From NCBI GenBank assembly GCA_024742305.1, contig JANSYQ010000030.1, positions 1 to 42,333 on the forward strand: a stretch of 42,333 nucleotides of DNA. Direction: 5' to 3'. The position numbers and the translations under genes are program-made. A model generated the notes under the pieces. It made no database searches and was not told the DNA's origin. It was given only the letters and a program-made list of their open reading frames with translations. This document shows positions 1 to 8,564 of the stretch, piece by piece. Within the stretch, counting starts at the first letter, position 1, and every line of letters starts with the position of its first letter. Origin of the DNA: a bacterium (GTDB taxonomy: Bacteria > Bacteroidota > Bacteroidia > Flavobacteriales_D > Crocinitomicaceae).

Positions 1-1
1 A

Positions 2-910
2 AACAAAACGACCGGTTTCTACATTGATGGCGCTTTGCAGCACCGCTATTGGAACAGTTGGGATGTTCGCGACCTTAGGGATACCAGCGAAATTGATCTT
101 ACCTCCGAATTACGCTTCGAATGGAAAGGAATCTCCCTGAAAAATTCCTTGCGTTTCAATCTCATTGGCGGATTTAACGGTTGGGAGGACAGAGCCTCGG
201 CTAGATACGCTTCAGAAAAACTGGAGGTAAAAGCCCACGCTTTATTTTCCTCACTACCAGCGGATGCCATTCAGCGATTTTACTTTGGAAATAATTACGA
301 TTACAAGTTAAGCAGCATCAATCGCCAAGTTTGGTTTAAAATTGGTGGCGAAATGAATTACAGCATCAAAGATAGTTTACTCTCGCTCGAAGGAAAGGCG
401 ACCTTGTTTTCCTTACCCTCTGTTTACACTTTCGATGGAAACGCTTGGAGCTTGAATGATACACTCGGAACGGCGAATTCGATTCAACTCGGGGCGCACC
501 TACAATGGAAATCGTTTCATTGGCGACCTGCAGTAGTACTGAGTACAGATAGAAATAACTATCTCCCTACCTTTCAAGGGTATTCACGATTGTATATGAA
601 AGGAAAACTATTTAAAGCGAAGCGTCTTGCCGCAGTTATTGGTGTAGATGCTTCCTACAACAACGGATTTGCCCTTCGAACCTATATCCCTTCGATGGAT
701 GCATTTTACTGGGACGCCTCTTTCGGTACCAATCCAGGTATGTTGAATTTGCACTTTTTTGCCTCATTGGGTATAGATCAATTCCGATTTTATGCTCGCT
801 TCGAGAACATTGGATACTTCTGGAACGACAGAACAATACAGGAGGCGAATGGTTATCCAATTGCTGGCACACGTGTTCGCGTCGGAATTTCGTGGGATTT
901 CTTCAATTGA
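2..910 (+). CDS. Outer-membrane beta-barrel (putative porin), C-terminal part
   Basis: The open frame runs in from the left edge (first full codon at base 2, no start visible), so only the last 302 residues are present. The sequence alternates short amphipathic strands rich in Tyr, Trp and Phe with polar turns, and ends in a strand with aromatic terminus (GTRVRVGISWDFFN), as expected for a barrel inserted in the outer membrane. The spacing and the phrases 'FHWRPAVVLSTDRNNYLP' and 'FRFYARFENIGYFW' resemble the Bacteroidota putative porin family (Porin_10, PF14121). Substrate is unknown. The family call is from memory of such proteins and not from a search; a TonB-dependent receptor is less likely because its barrel end usually differs. 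Confidence 0.65.
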   Translation, partial: NKTTGFYIDGALQHRYWNSWDVRDLRDTSEIDLTSELRFEWKGISLKNSLRFNLIGGFNGWEDRASARYASEKLEVKAHALFSSLPADAIQRFYFGNNYDYKLSSINRQVWFKIGGEMNYSIKDSLLSLEGKATLFSLPSVYTFDGNAWSLNDTLGTANSIQLGAHLQWKSFHWRPAVVLSTDRNNYLPTFQGYSRLYMKGKLFKAKRLAAVIGVDASYNNGFALRTYIPSMDAFYWDASFGTNPGMLNLHFFASLGIDQFRFYARFENIGYFWNDRTIQEANGYPIAGTRVRVGISWDFFN

Positions 911-921
911 TTCAGACATTG

Positions 922-948
922 CGTATCCTGAGGCTCTCGAAGGATACG
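922..948 (+). terminator. Perfect 8-bp hairpin after the porin gene, with the 12-nt palindrome core
   Basis: CGTATCCT (922-929) pairs perfectly with AGGATACG (941-948) around a loop that contains TGAGGCTCTCGA. It lies 11 nt after the porin stop and is followed by TTTG, so it probably ends porin transcription. The same 12-nt core recurs at 17954-17965 and, inverted, at 27419-27430. Confidence 0.55.
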
Positions 949-1000
949 TTTGTAGTTGGTCGTGAGCGCCTCAGCCAACTCGGCATAGGTATAAAAAAAG

Positions 1001-1027
1001 AGAGAGTGACTTCGTGAGTCACTCTCT
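1001..1027. terminator. Perfect 10-bp hairpin preceded by an A-run
   Basis: AGAGAGTGAC (1001-1010) and GTCACTCTCT (1018-1027) pair perfectly around TTCGTGA. A run of seven A lies just before the left arm, so the T-tract is on the minus strand. Both neighbouring genes are on the plus strand, so this would protect against antisense transcription or act as a bidirectional terminator/UTR structure; its orientation is unexplained. Confidence 0.55.
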
Positions 1028-1217
1028 ATACTTAACCTACCTTTTACAACTAAACCTAACCAAATGTAAAAATCTGTTCATACATTCCCCAAATTTCCCA
1101 TCATACATGAATATTCGTAGCTCGTCATCGAACATTTCGACGAATTTCAGTCAAAAATGGGCGTTTAGGTTGTATTCTTACGCGATACACTATCGGATTT
1201 TCAGCCATTAGAATATG

Positions 1218-1225
1218 TATATTTG
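1218..1225 (+). promoter_or_regulatory. Probable -7 element of fabG (TATATTTG)
   Basis: Matches the Bacteroidota TAnnTTTG element exactly and ends 17 nt before the fabG ATG, the same distance as at hemB and the DUF3078 gene. No clear TTG is seen at the expected -33 position. Confidence 0.55.
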
Positions 1226-1242
1226 CCAAAAATTGTAAATAC

Positions 1243-1989
1243 ATGAAGTTACTAGACGGCAAAGTTGTTTTAATTACAGGAGCATCTCGTGGAATCGGGA
1301 AGTCAATCGCAGAAGAATGTGTAAATCAGGGAGCGACAGTTGCTTTTACCTACTTATCATCTGAGGAAAAAGCAAGAGCTTTGGAAACAGAGCTATCGGC
1401 AAACGGTGGAACTGTGAAGGGATTTAAGTCCGATGCATCCAAGTTCGATCAGGCGCAAGAACTGGTTGACCAAGTGATTGAAGCATTCGGAACCATCGAT
1501 GTTTTGATTAACAATGCCGGAATTACACGTGATACTTTGTTGATGCGAATGACAGAGGAGCAGTGGGATGAAGTAATGAATACGAACTTGAAATCTGCTT
1601 TCAATTTGACAAAAGCGGTGCAACGACCAATGCTAAAAGCGCGCAAAGGATCGATTATCAATATGTCATCAGTAGTTGGAGTGAGCGGAAATGCGGGACA
1701 AGCGAATTACGCAGCTTCGAAAGCGGGAATGATTGGATTCACAAAATCTGTGGCTCAAGAGCTTGGATCACGAAATATTCGTTGTAATGCTATCGCTCCG
1801 GGATTCATTGAAACAGAAATGACAGCTGAGCTGGATGAAAAAGTGGTGAATGAATGGAGAGCTTCTATTCCTTTGAAGCGCGGCGGTCAGCCGAAGGACG
1901 TGGCAGACTTGGCTGTATTCCTTGGATCAGACATGTCGGCTTACATTACTGGACAAACGATCAATGTTTGTGGAGGTATGTTGATGTAA
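1243..1989 (+). CDS. fabG: 3-oxoacyl-[acyl-carrier-protein] reductase
   Basis: Cytoplasmic short-chain dehydrogenase that reduces 3-oxoacyl-ACP to 3-hydroxyacyl-ACP with NADPH in fatty-acid elongation. Visible: the glycine-rich cofactor loop TGASRGIGKSIA at about residues 12-23, NNAG near 90, the catalytic Ser in SSVVGVSG, and Tyr-x-x-x-Lys in YAASKAG; the end ITGQTINVCGGMLM is typical of FabG. At 248 aa the length is normal. The ATG at 1243 is set by the promoter 17 nt upstream and by the usual N-terminus. It appears to be transcribed alone, since a strong terminator follows. Other SDR reductases share this fold, but the C-terminus favours FabG. Confidence 0.93.
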   Translation: MKLLDGKVVLITGASRGIGKSIAEECVNQGATVAFTYLSSEEKARALETELSANGGTVKGFKSDASKFDQAQELVDQVIEAFGTIDVLINNAGITRDTLLMRMTEEQWDEVMNTNLKSAFNLTKAVQRPMLKARKGSIINMSSVVGVSGNAGQANYAASKAGMIGFTKSVAQELGSRNIRCNAIAPGFIETEMTAELDEKVVNEWRASIPLKRGGQPKDVADLAVFLGSDMSAYITGQTINVCGGMLM

Positions 1990-2012
1990 GAGAGCCAATC
2001 AAAATAATTAGG

Positions 2013-2052
2013 AACCGGTCTTGAGATTAGATTCTCAATGATCGGTTTTTTT
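2013..2052 (+). terminator. Rho-independent terminator of fabG
   Basis: Long stem AACCGGTC-TTGAGA / TCTCAA-TGATCGGTT with one G-U pair and a one-base bulge, followed by seven T. It lies 24 nt after the fabG stop and before the convergent ABC gene, which it may also serve. Confidence 0.85.
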
Positions 2053-2070
2053 ATGTCCTGAATGTTGATT

Positions 2071-5000
2071 TTATCTCGCGGTTCCCACGCGGTTTCCCGA
2101 AATACGCTTGAGCAAACGAACCGAGGCTACCAAAACATGTCGGATGATATCGAAGTAAAGCGCGATGTAGGTGAGAATTGAAATCACCCAAATGAGAACA
2201 AGGTTGATGTTGAAAGTGCTGTACTTTCTTCCAAACAAATATTTGTGAGGAGCGTAGAAATGAGTGTCAAAGAATCGAACTCCCACGGGATCATTGAAAA
2301 CGGGATCATCGTTTTGATACAATCTGCCTTCGTGAACAATGATTTTTTCAGATTCAAACCTATTGGTGACTAGGTCGTTCAAAGCCTCGTTGGTGTATTT
2401 CTTCTTTAGTTCAATGTACTTCGATTCTCCTATTCTGTGGATGTAATCGTTGATCTTCCGCGTATTCTTGTTGACCTTTTCGTTCCAATTCGTTTTAAGG
2501 TAGTCCAAGAATTTATTAATGTTTTTAAAGTCAGACTCCGAGGTCATGTCCTTGGATTTCAGATCGGAAATACACGACTCACAAGTTAAGTTTGACCAAA
2601 ATGCATCTTCTCGTTCAATCTCATTAATTAGGATGGTTCGGGCTTCCTCCAATTCTTTTTCCGTGTGTTCCTCCGGCGTTTGAAGCGTAACAATTCTCGA
2701 CTGAATTTCAGGTAGCCAGTAATCTTTTTTCCATTTAGATTCGCTCTTCTCCAGTTCAAACTCAAAGGTTTTCTTCATGAGAGAATTGTCGATGCTTTGT
2801 TCTACTGCCAGTCCTTCGTACGCCCAGCGCGAAATCATCATGTTACCCACCCACGGAACTTTGTTGGCATCTGATAGAGAAGGGTGGAGCTTGTCAAATT
2901 TGACGATTACGCCACTGAACAAAAGTTGTGGAATAATGAGCAGCGGAACGATAATGTAAATCACCTTCGCAGAGTTAAAAGCACTGGAGATGTTCAATCC
3001 AAGTAAATTAGACGCACATGCGGTGGAGAAGAGGACCAGCCAATATTCTAGCCAATTTTCAGAGATACCTAAAATCAAGTTTCCAATTAACAAGAATAGT
3101 CCCGTTTGAATGGCCGAAATGGTAAACATGATCAATACCTTCGAATACAGGTAGCTACTTCTTGAAATGTGTAAATATGATTCGCGAGAAAGAATTTCTT
3201 TGTCCTTGTTAATCTCTTCTGCAGCCACTGTAAGACCTAAGAATATAGAAACAATCACAGCGATGAAGATGTACTGAGGAATGTTCTCGTTGCCATAGAA
3301 AGAGTAACCACCGGCTTCTCCTGAGTCAAAGTATTTGATGAAAAAACTAAGTACGAGTGCCAAAATTGGAGCCACAAGTGAATTCACCAAGATATATTGA
3401 AGGTTAGAAGCCTTGCTTAAAACGTCACGGCGAACATAGGTTGTGAATTGACGCCACTTGCTCGGAAGTCGCGTAATACTTACGGCATTTTCAGCTAAAT
3501 CTATCTTTTCATGTTTCTCTCGATTCTCCAAATACAGTTTGTGCCAATACTTTGCTGTTCGTTTACGTGATTGCGTCTCGTTTCCGAATTCATCAACAAT
3601 TCGTGCGTCAATTAAATCGAAAATTTGCTCAGGATTGACATTACCACAGAGACTGCATTCACGCTCGTGAGCATTTCCTCGGAAGGAATAGGTTTTGAAA
3701 TGTACAATGGCATTTAGCGGATTCCCATCGTAAATCGGGTAGCCTCCCTTGTCCATGATTAACAAGCGATCGAACAACTTGAAAATATTGGAGGAGGGTT
3801 GATGAATTACCACAAAGACCAACTTTCCATTCAAAGAAAGCTCTTTGAGAAGATCCATGATGTTCTCCGAATCTCTACTGGAAAGTCCGGATGTTGGCTC
3901 GTCCACAAATAAAATCGATGGTTCGCGGATCAATTCGAGGGCTATGTTCAGCCTTTTCCGCTGTCCACCGGAAATTACCTTATCCAGTTTTGATCCCACC
4001 TTTAAGTATCGAATCTCGTAGAGTCCAAGCATTTTTAAGGTTTCCGCGACCTTCTTAGTAAGATCTTTATCGGAGTACCCCTTCATGCAGAGACGCGCTG
4101 AAAAGTAAAGATTTTCAAAAACGGAAAGTTCTTCGATTAAAAGGTCGTTTTGACTCACGTGACCAATGACTCCTTCCAGTGCTTTTGGATTGGCGTGAAG
4201 ATCTAAACCGTTGACTCTAAGACTTCCACTGGTCGGCTTGATTTTTCCGTTCATGATATTCATGAGCGTCGTTTTTCCCGTACCGGAACCTCCCATAATA
4301 CCCACCAAGTTTCCGCTTGAGGTGGTTAGGGACAACTCTTTCAATGCTAAATTGCCCGCTTTGAAAGAATGCGAAATCTTATCGACCTCAAAATTGATGG
4401 TTTCACGATTCTCTCGGTCAAGAACACGGGAAATCAGGTCGCTGTAGAAAATTTGCTGACTTTTCGTAGTACGAATAGTGGAGCCAATATTGAAAACGTG
4501 GGTCTTATCAGAATCAGAAATTTGACCGTTGATAAAAAGCTCGTGTTTACCGAAATAGCGGAAGAATATTGTTTTTACACTTTGGATGTAAATCGCGTGA
4601 ATGAAACCTTCAAGACCTTCTATTTCTGCAAACTTCGCTATTTCGAACTCTTGCGTGTTTTTGGCGCAATAGTACACATGATTTTTTTCATCAACGATAT
4701 CATCTTCCGTCGCTTGAATAAAGTCGTGAATTTGCTGGAATTCATCTCCGCTGATGTTAAATGAATCCGCCACCGTTTGGATGAAATCCATTTCCTTTTC
4801 GGTGAGTGCTTCGTCTGAGTGGATGAACTCGAAAATACGAACTAGAACAATGAATTTCTGACGCTGAGTAAGCTCTTTGTTGATTTGCTCACAGATGCGC
4901 AATACCTTTACTGAATGTAGCGAGGTTCGTTTTTTGTCACCTGATTTGTTGTAAATCTTTCCTCGGGTGGAATTGAGGAAATCTTCAAAAATATTGAGGT

Positions 5001-5169
5001 ATTTTTCTACGTCAGAAGAGCTTAACTCCGACTTTAAGAAGCTCTCAATAACTTTCTTTCCTGCAGTACTTTGGAGGACGGTTGCGCCTTTATCTTTATG
5101 AGAAACTTCGTCTACCTTCGCGACAATGGCGAAGAGCTGCATTAAGGCACGAAGTATTCTTTCGCTCAT
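2071..5169 (-). CDS. ABCG/White-type ABC exporter, fused ATPase and permease, with TerB-like and FHA-like N-terminal regions
   Basis: A 1032-aa inner-membrane protein. Residues 1-150 are helical and TerB-like (EKEMDFIQTVADSFNIS). About 195-250 is an FHA-like strand region (ELFINGQI, FNIGSTIR, IFYSDLISRVL). The ATPase follows: Walker A GGSGTGKTT at 293-301, signature SGGQRKR at 400-406, Walker B ILFVDEP at 419-425, H-loop His456; a CSLC motif lies at 505-508. Five membrane segments lie at about 592-612, 630-650, 677-700, 707-728 and 736-757, then a roughly 220-residue extracytoplasmic insert with another CxxC (CESC), and a last segment near 988-1008. ATPase-then-permease order with a large loop before the last helix is the ABCG pattern. 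Substrate unknown. It ends a three-gene unit with a secreted protein (15-nt gap) and a lipoprotein. The FHA and TerB assignments are by eye. Confidence 0.8.
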   Translation of the reverse strand: MSERILRALMQLFAIVAKVDEVSHKDKGATVLQSTAGKKVIESFLKSELSSSDVEKYLNIFEDFLNSTRGKIYNKSGDKKRTSLHSVKVLRICEQINKELTQRQKFIVLVRIFEFIHSDEALTEKEMDFIQTVADSFNISGDEFQQIHDFIQATEDDIVDEKNHVYYCAKNTQEFEIAKFAEIEGLEGFIHAIYIQSVKTIFFRYFGKHELFINGQISDSDKTHVFNIGSTIRTTKSQQIFYSDLISRVLDRENRETINFEVDKISHSFKAGNLALKELSLTTSSGNLVGIMGGSGTGKTTLMNIMNGKIKPTSGSLRVNGLDLHANPKALEGVIGHVSQNDLLIEELSVFENLYFSARLCMKGYSDKDLTKKVAETLKMLGLYEIRYLKVGSKLDKVISGGQRKRLNIALELIREPSILFVDEPTSGLSSRDSENIMDLLKELSLNGKLVFVVIHQPSSNIFKLFDRLLIMDKGGYPIYDGNPLNAIVHFKTYSFRGNAHERECSLCGNVNPEQIFDLIDARIVDEFGNETQSRKRTAKYWHKLYLENREKHEKIDLAENAVSITRLPSKWRQFTTYVRRDVLSKASNLQYILVNSLVAPILALVLSFFIKYFDSGEAGGYSFYGNENIPQYIFIAVIVSIFLGLTVAAEEINKDKEILSRESYLHISRSSYLYSKVLIMFTISAIQTGLFLLIGNLILGISENWLEYWLVLFSTACASNLLGLNISSAFNSAKVIYIIVPLLIIPQLLFSGVIVKFDKLHPSLSDANKVPWVGNMMISRWAYEGLAVEQSIDNSLMKKTFEFELEKSESKWKKDYWLPEIQSRIVTLQTPEEHTEKELEEARTILINEIEREDAFWSNLTCESCISDLKSKDMTSESDFKNINKFLDYLKTNWNEKVNKNTRKINDYIHRIGESKYIELKKKYTNEALNDLVTNRFESEKIIVHEGRLYQNDDPVFNDPVGVRFFDTHFYAPHKYLFGRKYSTFNINLVLIWVISILTYIALYFDIIRHVLVASVRLLKRISGNRVGTAR

Positions 5170-5184
5170 GGGCGAGTGGGCTTA

Positions 5185-5607
5185 TTATTTGAATCCGATG
5201 AGCATTACCACACAACCTGAGAATTTCAGGTCGGGATCCAATTTCGTTTCAATCGTCACGGTAATACTTGCCTCCACTTCAAAATCCCAATAAGGAGCAT
5301 TCTTATAGTTACTGTTGGTAAAAAGAATATTACCTGCAGGATCTTTCAGCGTGAAAATGACATAATCTTCATCATCGCCTGCGCTTGCTGCAATTCGATA
5401 AGTAGAGCCTCCGAAAAGGGTTGTTTCAAATTTTGCCACCTCACCGCGATCCAAAAATGCTGTGTACACCTGTCCATCAGAGATAAACTCACCTTTGGTG
5501 TTTTTGGTGAGAAGTTTTTCGCAATTATCCACGATGCGCTCACAGTCTTGTGCAAACGTACTTCCGAGAATAAGTGTGGTTGCCAGGGCAGTTAGAAATA
5601 GTTTCAT
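5185..5607 (-). CDS. Small secreted beta-rich protein of unknown function
   Basis: 140 aa with a clear signal peptide (MKLFLTALATTLILGSTFAQ), then DCERIVDNCEKLL and a strand-rich body with GGSTYRIAASAGDDEDYVIF and a hydrophobic end CVVMLIGFK. It resembles small beta-sandwich (pre-peptidase-like) domains in outline, but I do not recognise the family. Three cysteines remain after cleavage (two in the CERIVDNC region, one near the C-terminus) and could form a disulphide. The gene lies between the lipoprotein (6-nt gap) and the ABC exporter (15-nt gap), so it is probably co-transcribed and may be cargo or an accessory of that exporter; that is inference. Confidence 0.7.
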   Translation of the reverse strand: MKLFLTALATTLILGSTFAQDCERIVDNCEKLLTKNTKGEFISDGQVYTAFLDRGEVAKFETTLFGGSTYRIAASAGDDEDYVIFTLKDPAGNILFTNSNYKNAPYWDFEVEASITVTIETKLDPDLKFSGCVVMLIGFK

Positions 5608-5613
5608 CGTGTG

Positions 5614-6507
5614 TTATGCTTTTATAATTCCGTTTCGAATAGCAGCGATTTTTGAGGCAATCTCATCAGCCGTTGCTTGATCAAATTCAATGTTATAGGT
5701 ATGGTTCAACTTCATTTTGTTCTTGTCCGCTTCAATGCTTGGTGCATCATACACGTATTCTAGAACAATCATGTCAAACGAATCTTTCAAATCTTTTAGT
5801 TGTGCCAAAAGTTCATCGTTTGTTTTGTCGTCGTTGTATTGCGTCAACAATTCAATAATGGACTCTAGCGACTGCTTTTGTTGTGCAATCCTTCGTTGAA
5901 TCTCCTCGCTTTGCGTTCTACTGTTCAAAGTAGTAGCGTAGTGCATAGATTCAATCCATCCACCAGCCAAAATTTTCGCTGAAACTGCTTTTCGGTTGGC
6001 ATTTTTCAAGAAGTTGTCTGCATTTTTGAACGCTTGCGACATCAACTTTACCATTTTGTCTTCGTCGCCGGAATTGTTTTCAAACTCAGCAATGAATTTC
6101 GCGCTAAACGCAGCATCCAAACCGAGAGAGTTACTTAAAGTCTCAATAGTTTTCAAGTAATTCAATGAGGTATTCTTCTGACCGTACATGGATGCATACC
6201 CTAAATCCGTTCCGTAAACGCCCATGTTCAAAGCTTGTTTGTGCTCAGATGCATAATTGGCAACCGCCGCACGATCACTTAATAGGGATTCGTCAAACTT
6301 AAGGTTGAGTTTTTTGATTAGGTATCCCGTTTGAATAGGAGAGGGGATACTGAAAATCTGATCATCAAATACAGCTCTGAAAGAATTTCTTTCATCAAAC
6401 GTTTCTTCTTCGACTTTGTTCTCCGTCTTTGCTTCCTCACCGCAGGCAGTGAGCAAAATAGCTCCGGCGGCAACGAAAAAAAGCGGTTTGAGAATGGTCT
6501 TTTTCAT
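5614..6507 (-). CDS. Lipoprotein, helical, unknown function
   Basis: 297 aa from the ATG at 6507. An ATG 24 nt further upstream exists, but starting at MKKTILKPLFFVAAGAILL places a normal lipoprotein signal peptide at the N-terminus, with lipobox LTAC and acylated Cys. The upstream ATG also falls inside a candidate -7 element (6529-6536). The mature part is almost all helix with many Asp, Glu, Lys, Asn (EFENNSGDEDKMVKLMSQAF, LLTQYNDDKTNDELLAQL), with no catalytic motif I recognise. First gene of the unit leading to the ABC exporter, so it may be an envelope partner of it. Divergent from hemB. Confidence 0.75.
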   Translation of the reverse strand: MKKTILKPLFFVAAGAILLTACGEEAKTENKVEEETFDERNSFRAVFDDQIFSIPSPIQTGYLIKKLNLKFDESLLSDRAAVANYASEHKQALNMGVYGTDLGYASMYGQKNTSLNYLKTIETLSNSLGLDAAFSAKFIAEFENNSGDEDKMVKLMSQAFKNADNFLKNANRKAVSAKILAGGWIESMHYATTLNSRTQSEEIQRRIAQQKQSLESIIELLTQYNDDKTNDELLAQLKDLKDSFDMIVLEYVYDAPSIEADKNKMKLNHTYNIEFDQATADEIASKIAAIRNGIIKA

Positions 6508-6528
6508 AGATTCGGTTTCGAAATAATG

Positions 6529-6536
6529 CAAGGCTA
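6529..6536 (-). promoter_or_regulatory. Possible -7 element of the lipoprotein/ABC unit (TAGCCTTG)
   Basis: On the minus strand reads TAGCCTTG, one base off TAnnTTTG, 21 nt before the ATG at 6507. Weak on its own. Confidence 0.3.
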
Positions 6537-6571
6537 AAATAGCAAAAATCGTGATATTACAAGTGAATTGG

Positions 6572-6579
6572 TAAATTTG
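6572..6579 (+). promoter_or_regulatory. Probable -7 element of hemB (TAAATTTG)
   Basis: Exact TAnnTTTG match, 17 nt before the hemB ATG. No good TTG at -33. Confidence 0.5.
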
Positions 6580-6596
6580 TTTCCAAACAAGACCGT

Positions 6597-7565
6597 ATGA
6601 ATATCCGACCTCGTCGAAACCGTAAAAATAGTGTCATTCGCGACATGATTCAGGAAACGCAATTGGGCGTTCAAAACCTCATCTATCCTCTTTTTTTAGA
6701 AGATGGAAAAGGAGTAAAAAGTGAAATTGCCTCTTTGCCAAATCAGTTCCGTTGGTCCATCGACTTGTTGATTCCAGAAATTGAGACATGCATAGCTTTG
6801 GGAATTCGCACCTTCGTTTTATTTCCGGCGGTAAAAGACGAATTGAAGGACGCAACAGCGACCTACAGCTATAATCATTCGAATTTTTATTTGCACGCCA
6901 TCCGGAAAATCAAAGAAACGTTTCCGGAAATAGTATTGATGAGCGATGTGGCGTTGGACCCATATTCTTCCGACGGTCATGATGGGCTCGTAAAAGACGG
7001 AGTGATATTGAATGATGAAACTTTGCCCATTCTCTCCAAAATGTCTATAGCTCAGGCACAGGCTGGAATAGATATCATCGGACCAAGTGACATGATGGAC
7101 GGAAGAGTCGGTACTATCCGAAACGATCTTGATGCGGAGGGTTATGAAGATGTTAGTATAATGTCGTACACGGCAAAATACGCAAGTGCGTTTTACGGGC
7201 CATTTCGCGATGCCTTGGATTCTGCCCCAAAGTCGGGTGACAAGAAAACGTATCAGATGAATCCGGCAAATAAGCGAGAAGCATTGATTGAAGCACAGTT
7301 GGACCTAGAGGAAGGAGCGGATATGTTGATGGTAAAGCCAGCAACATGCTATTTAGATGTAATTCATTTATTGAAAGAAGCTTGTGATGCGCCAATTACG
7401 GCGTACAATGTAAGCGGGGAATATGCCATGATTCATGCAGCGGCTCAAAAGGGATGGCTGGATTATGAATCGTCGTTTGTAGAAATGCTTATGAGTATTC
7501 GTAGAGCGGGAGCTGATGGCATTTTAACCTATTTTGCGAAAGATTTTGCACAACTGAACCGCTAA
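6597..7565 (+). CDS. hemB: Porphobilinogen synthase (delta-aminolevulinic acid dehydratase), non-zinc type
   Basis: Cytoplasmic enzyme joining two 5-aminolevulinate molecules to porphobilinogen in haem synthesis. The two Schiff-base lysines are visible: Lys194 in SYTAKYASAFYGPFR and Lys247 in MLMVKPA. The metal loop reads SDVALDPYSSDGHDG at 116-130: the three zinc-ligand cysteines of zinc enzymes are absent, and Asp/Ser stand in their place as in the magnesium-dependent Pseudomonas-type enzymes. Length (322 aa) is normal. An M50 protease gene follows after 39 nt, with its own possible promoter. Confidence 0.95.
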   Translation: MNIRPRRNRKNSVIRDMIQETQLGVQNLIYPLFLEDGKGVKSEIASLPNQFRWSIDLLIPEIETCIALGIRTFVLFPAVKDELKDATATYSYNHSNFYLHAIRKIKETFPEIVLMSDVALDPYSSDGHDGLVKDGVILNDETLPILSKMSIAQAQAGIDIIGPSDMMDGRVGTIRNDLDAEGYEDVSIMSYTAKYASAFYGPFRDALDSAPKSGDKKTYQMNPANKREALIEAQLDLEEGADMLMVKPATCYLDVIHLLKEACDAPITAYNVSGEYAMIHAAAQKGWLDYESSFVEMLMSIRRAGADGILTYFAKDFAQLNR

Positions 7566-7570
7566 TTCTT

Positions 7571-7599
7571 TTTGTTTCAAGATATTCTGAATACATTTA
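7571..7599 (+). promoter_or_regulatory. Possible promoter of the M50/Smr pair
   Basis: TTTG (7571-7574), 17 nt, then TACATTTA (7592-7599), one base off TAnnTTTG; the ATG follows 5 nt later. Confidence 0.35.
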
Positions 7600-7604
7600 T
7601 ATAA

Positions 7605-8564
7605 ATGGAAGAAACAGACTTTTATCCACCCAAGCCAGAGTTGGTTGAACACAAACCACGAGGTAGTGCCGGACTAACGGTATTGTCGTTGGTGTTATTT
7701 ACTATGGCGTTTCTTTGGTTGTTTGGCGTGGAGGAATTCAATTTTCTTGCGATGCTAATTGCCGTTTTGGTCATTCATGAGATGGGACACTTCATCATGA
7801 TGAAGGTCTTCAAGTACGAAAACGTGCGCATGCTGTTCATCCCTCTAATGGGCGCTTTTGTTCAAGGAAAGAAACGTCGTTACTCGCAACGAGAATCGTT
7901 TATGGTGGTGTTTGCCGGCCCACTACCAGGAATGATTATTGGCGCTATTCTACTATGGTATAGCAACGCATACCACATTGCTTGGATGCTACAATTGTCA
8001 GCGTTATTTCTTTTGTTGAACATCATTAATTTATTGCCGCTGGATCCGTTAGATGGAGGACAATTGTTCAAATTATTTGCCGTAAGAAACCACGAGTACT
8101 TTTTAATGGCATTTGCCTTCGTTTCTTCCATCATCATTATTGCGATGGGCTTTTTTCTTGATGAGTTCGGCTATTTACTGATCATTTTCGGATTTCTTAT
8201 GGGCTTTCGAGTACGTTCTCTTCAAAAGCAGTATCACATGCACAAGGAGCTGAAAAAGGAAGATGTGAATTACAAGAAGTCTTATAAAAGCTTAACGAAT
8301 CGAGAGTTTGCACGAATTAAACAGGTGGTACTGGAACACACTCCACAACTTAAAAAATACATCGATCAAATTTCGGAAGATCAATCAGATCCCTTGATTG
8401 CCAGTCAGGTGAATAGCGTTTTGGTCACTCCGTTGAAAGACGATGCCTCGCCGGTGTTTAGAACAATCATCCTAATGTTGTGGTTGCTAGCATTTGCTCT
8501 TCCATTCTTAATGTATTTCACACTGGATATTGTGTGGATTCGCTCTGCATTCTTTTTAGCATGA
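7605..8564 (+). CDS. M50-family (site-2-protease-like) membrane metalloprotease
   Basis: 319 aa with about six hydrophobic segments. The zinc site is HEMGH in VLVIHEMGHFIMM (near residue 59), and the third ligand is in NLLPLDPLDGGQLF (near 147), the NxxPxxxLDGG signature of intramembrane S2P proteases; FAGPLPGMIIG between them is also typical. A soluble helical region (about 210-285) precedes a last hydrophobic pair. S2P enzymes cut membrane-bound regulators such as anti-sigma factors; the substrate here is unknown. The stop overlaps the next start by 4 nt (ATGA), so the two are translationally coupled. Confidence 0.88.
   Translation: MEETDFYPPKPELVEHKPRGSAGLTVLSLVLFTMAFLWLFGVEEFNFLAMLIAVLVIHEMGHFIMMKVFKYENVRMLFIPLMGAFVQGKKRRYSQRESFMVVFAGPLPGMIIGAILLWYSNAYHIAWMLQLSALFLLLNIINLLPLDPLDGGQLFKLFAVRNHEYFLMAFAFVSSIIIIAMGFFLDEFGYLLIIFGFLMGFRVRSLQKQYHMHKELKKEDVNYKKSYKSLTNREFARIKQVVLEHTPQLKKYIDQISEDQSDPLIASQVNSVLVTPLKDDASPVFRTIILMLWLLAFALPFLMYFTLDIVWIRSAFFLA

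Larger units (their letters stand above)
911..1242. other. 332-bp gene-free gap: hairpins and fabG promoter
   Basis: I find no convincing gene here. It holds the hairpin at 922-948, a second weak inverted repeat GTTGG/CCAAC (955-959 with 975-979, enclosing GAG/CTC), the strong hairpin at 1001-1027 and the fabG promoter at 1218-1225. A 65-codon frame at 1014-1211 starts inside the strong hairpin and has no recognisable protein character. Confidence 0.6.

Noticed and set aside
1014-1211. 65-aa plus-strand frame
   Set aside because: Begins inside a hairpin arm, no protein character, ends just before the fabG promoter.
4369-4764. 131-aa plus-strand frame
   Set aside because: Antisense shadow of the ABC exporter gene.
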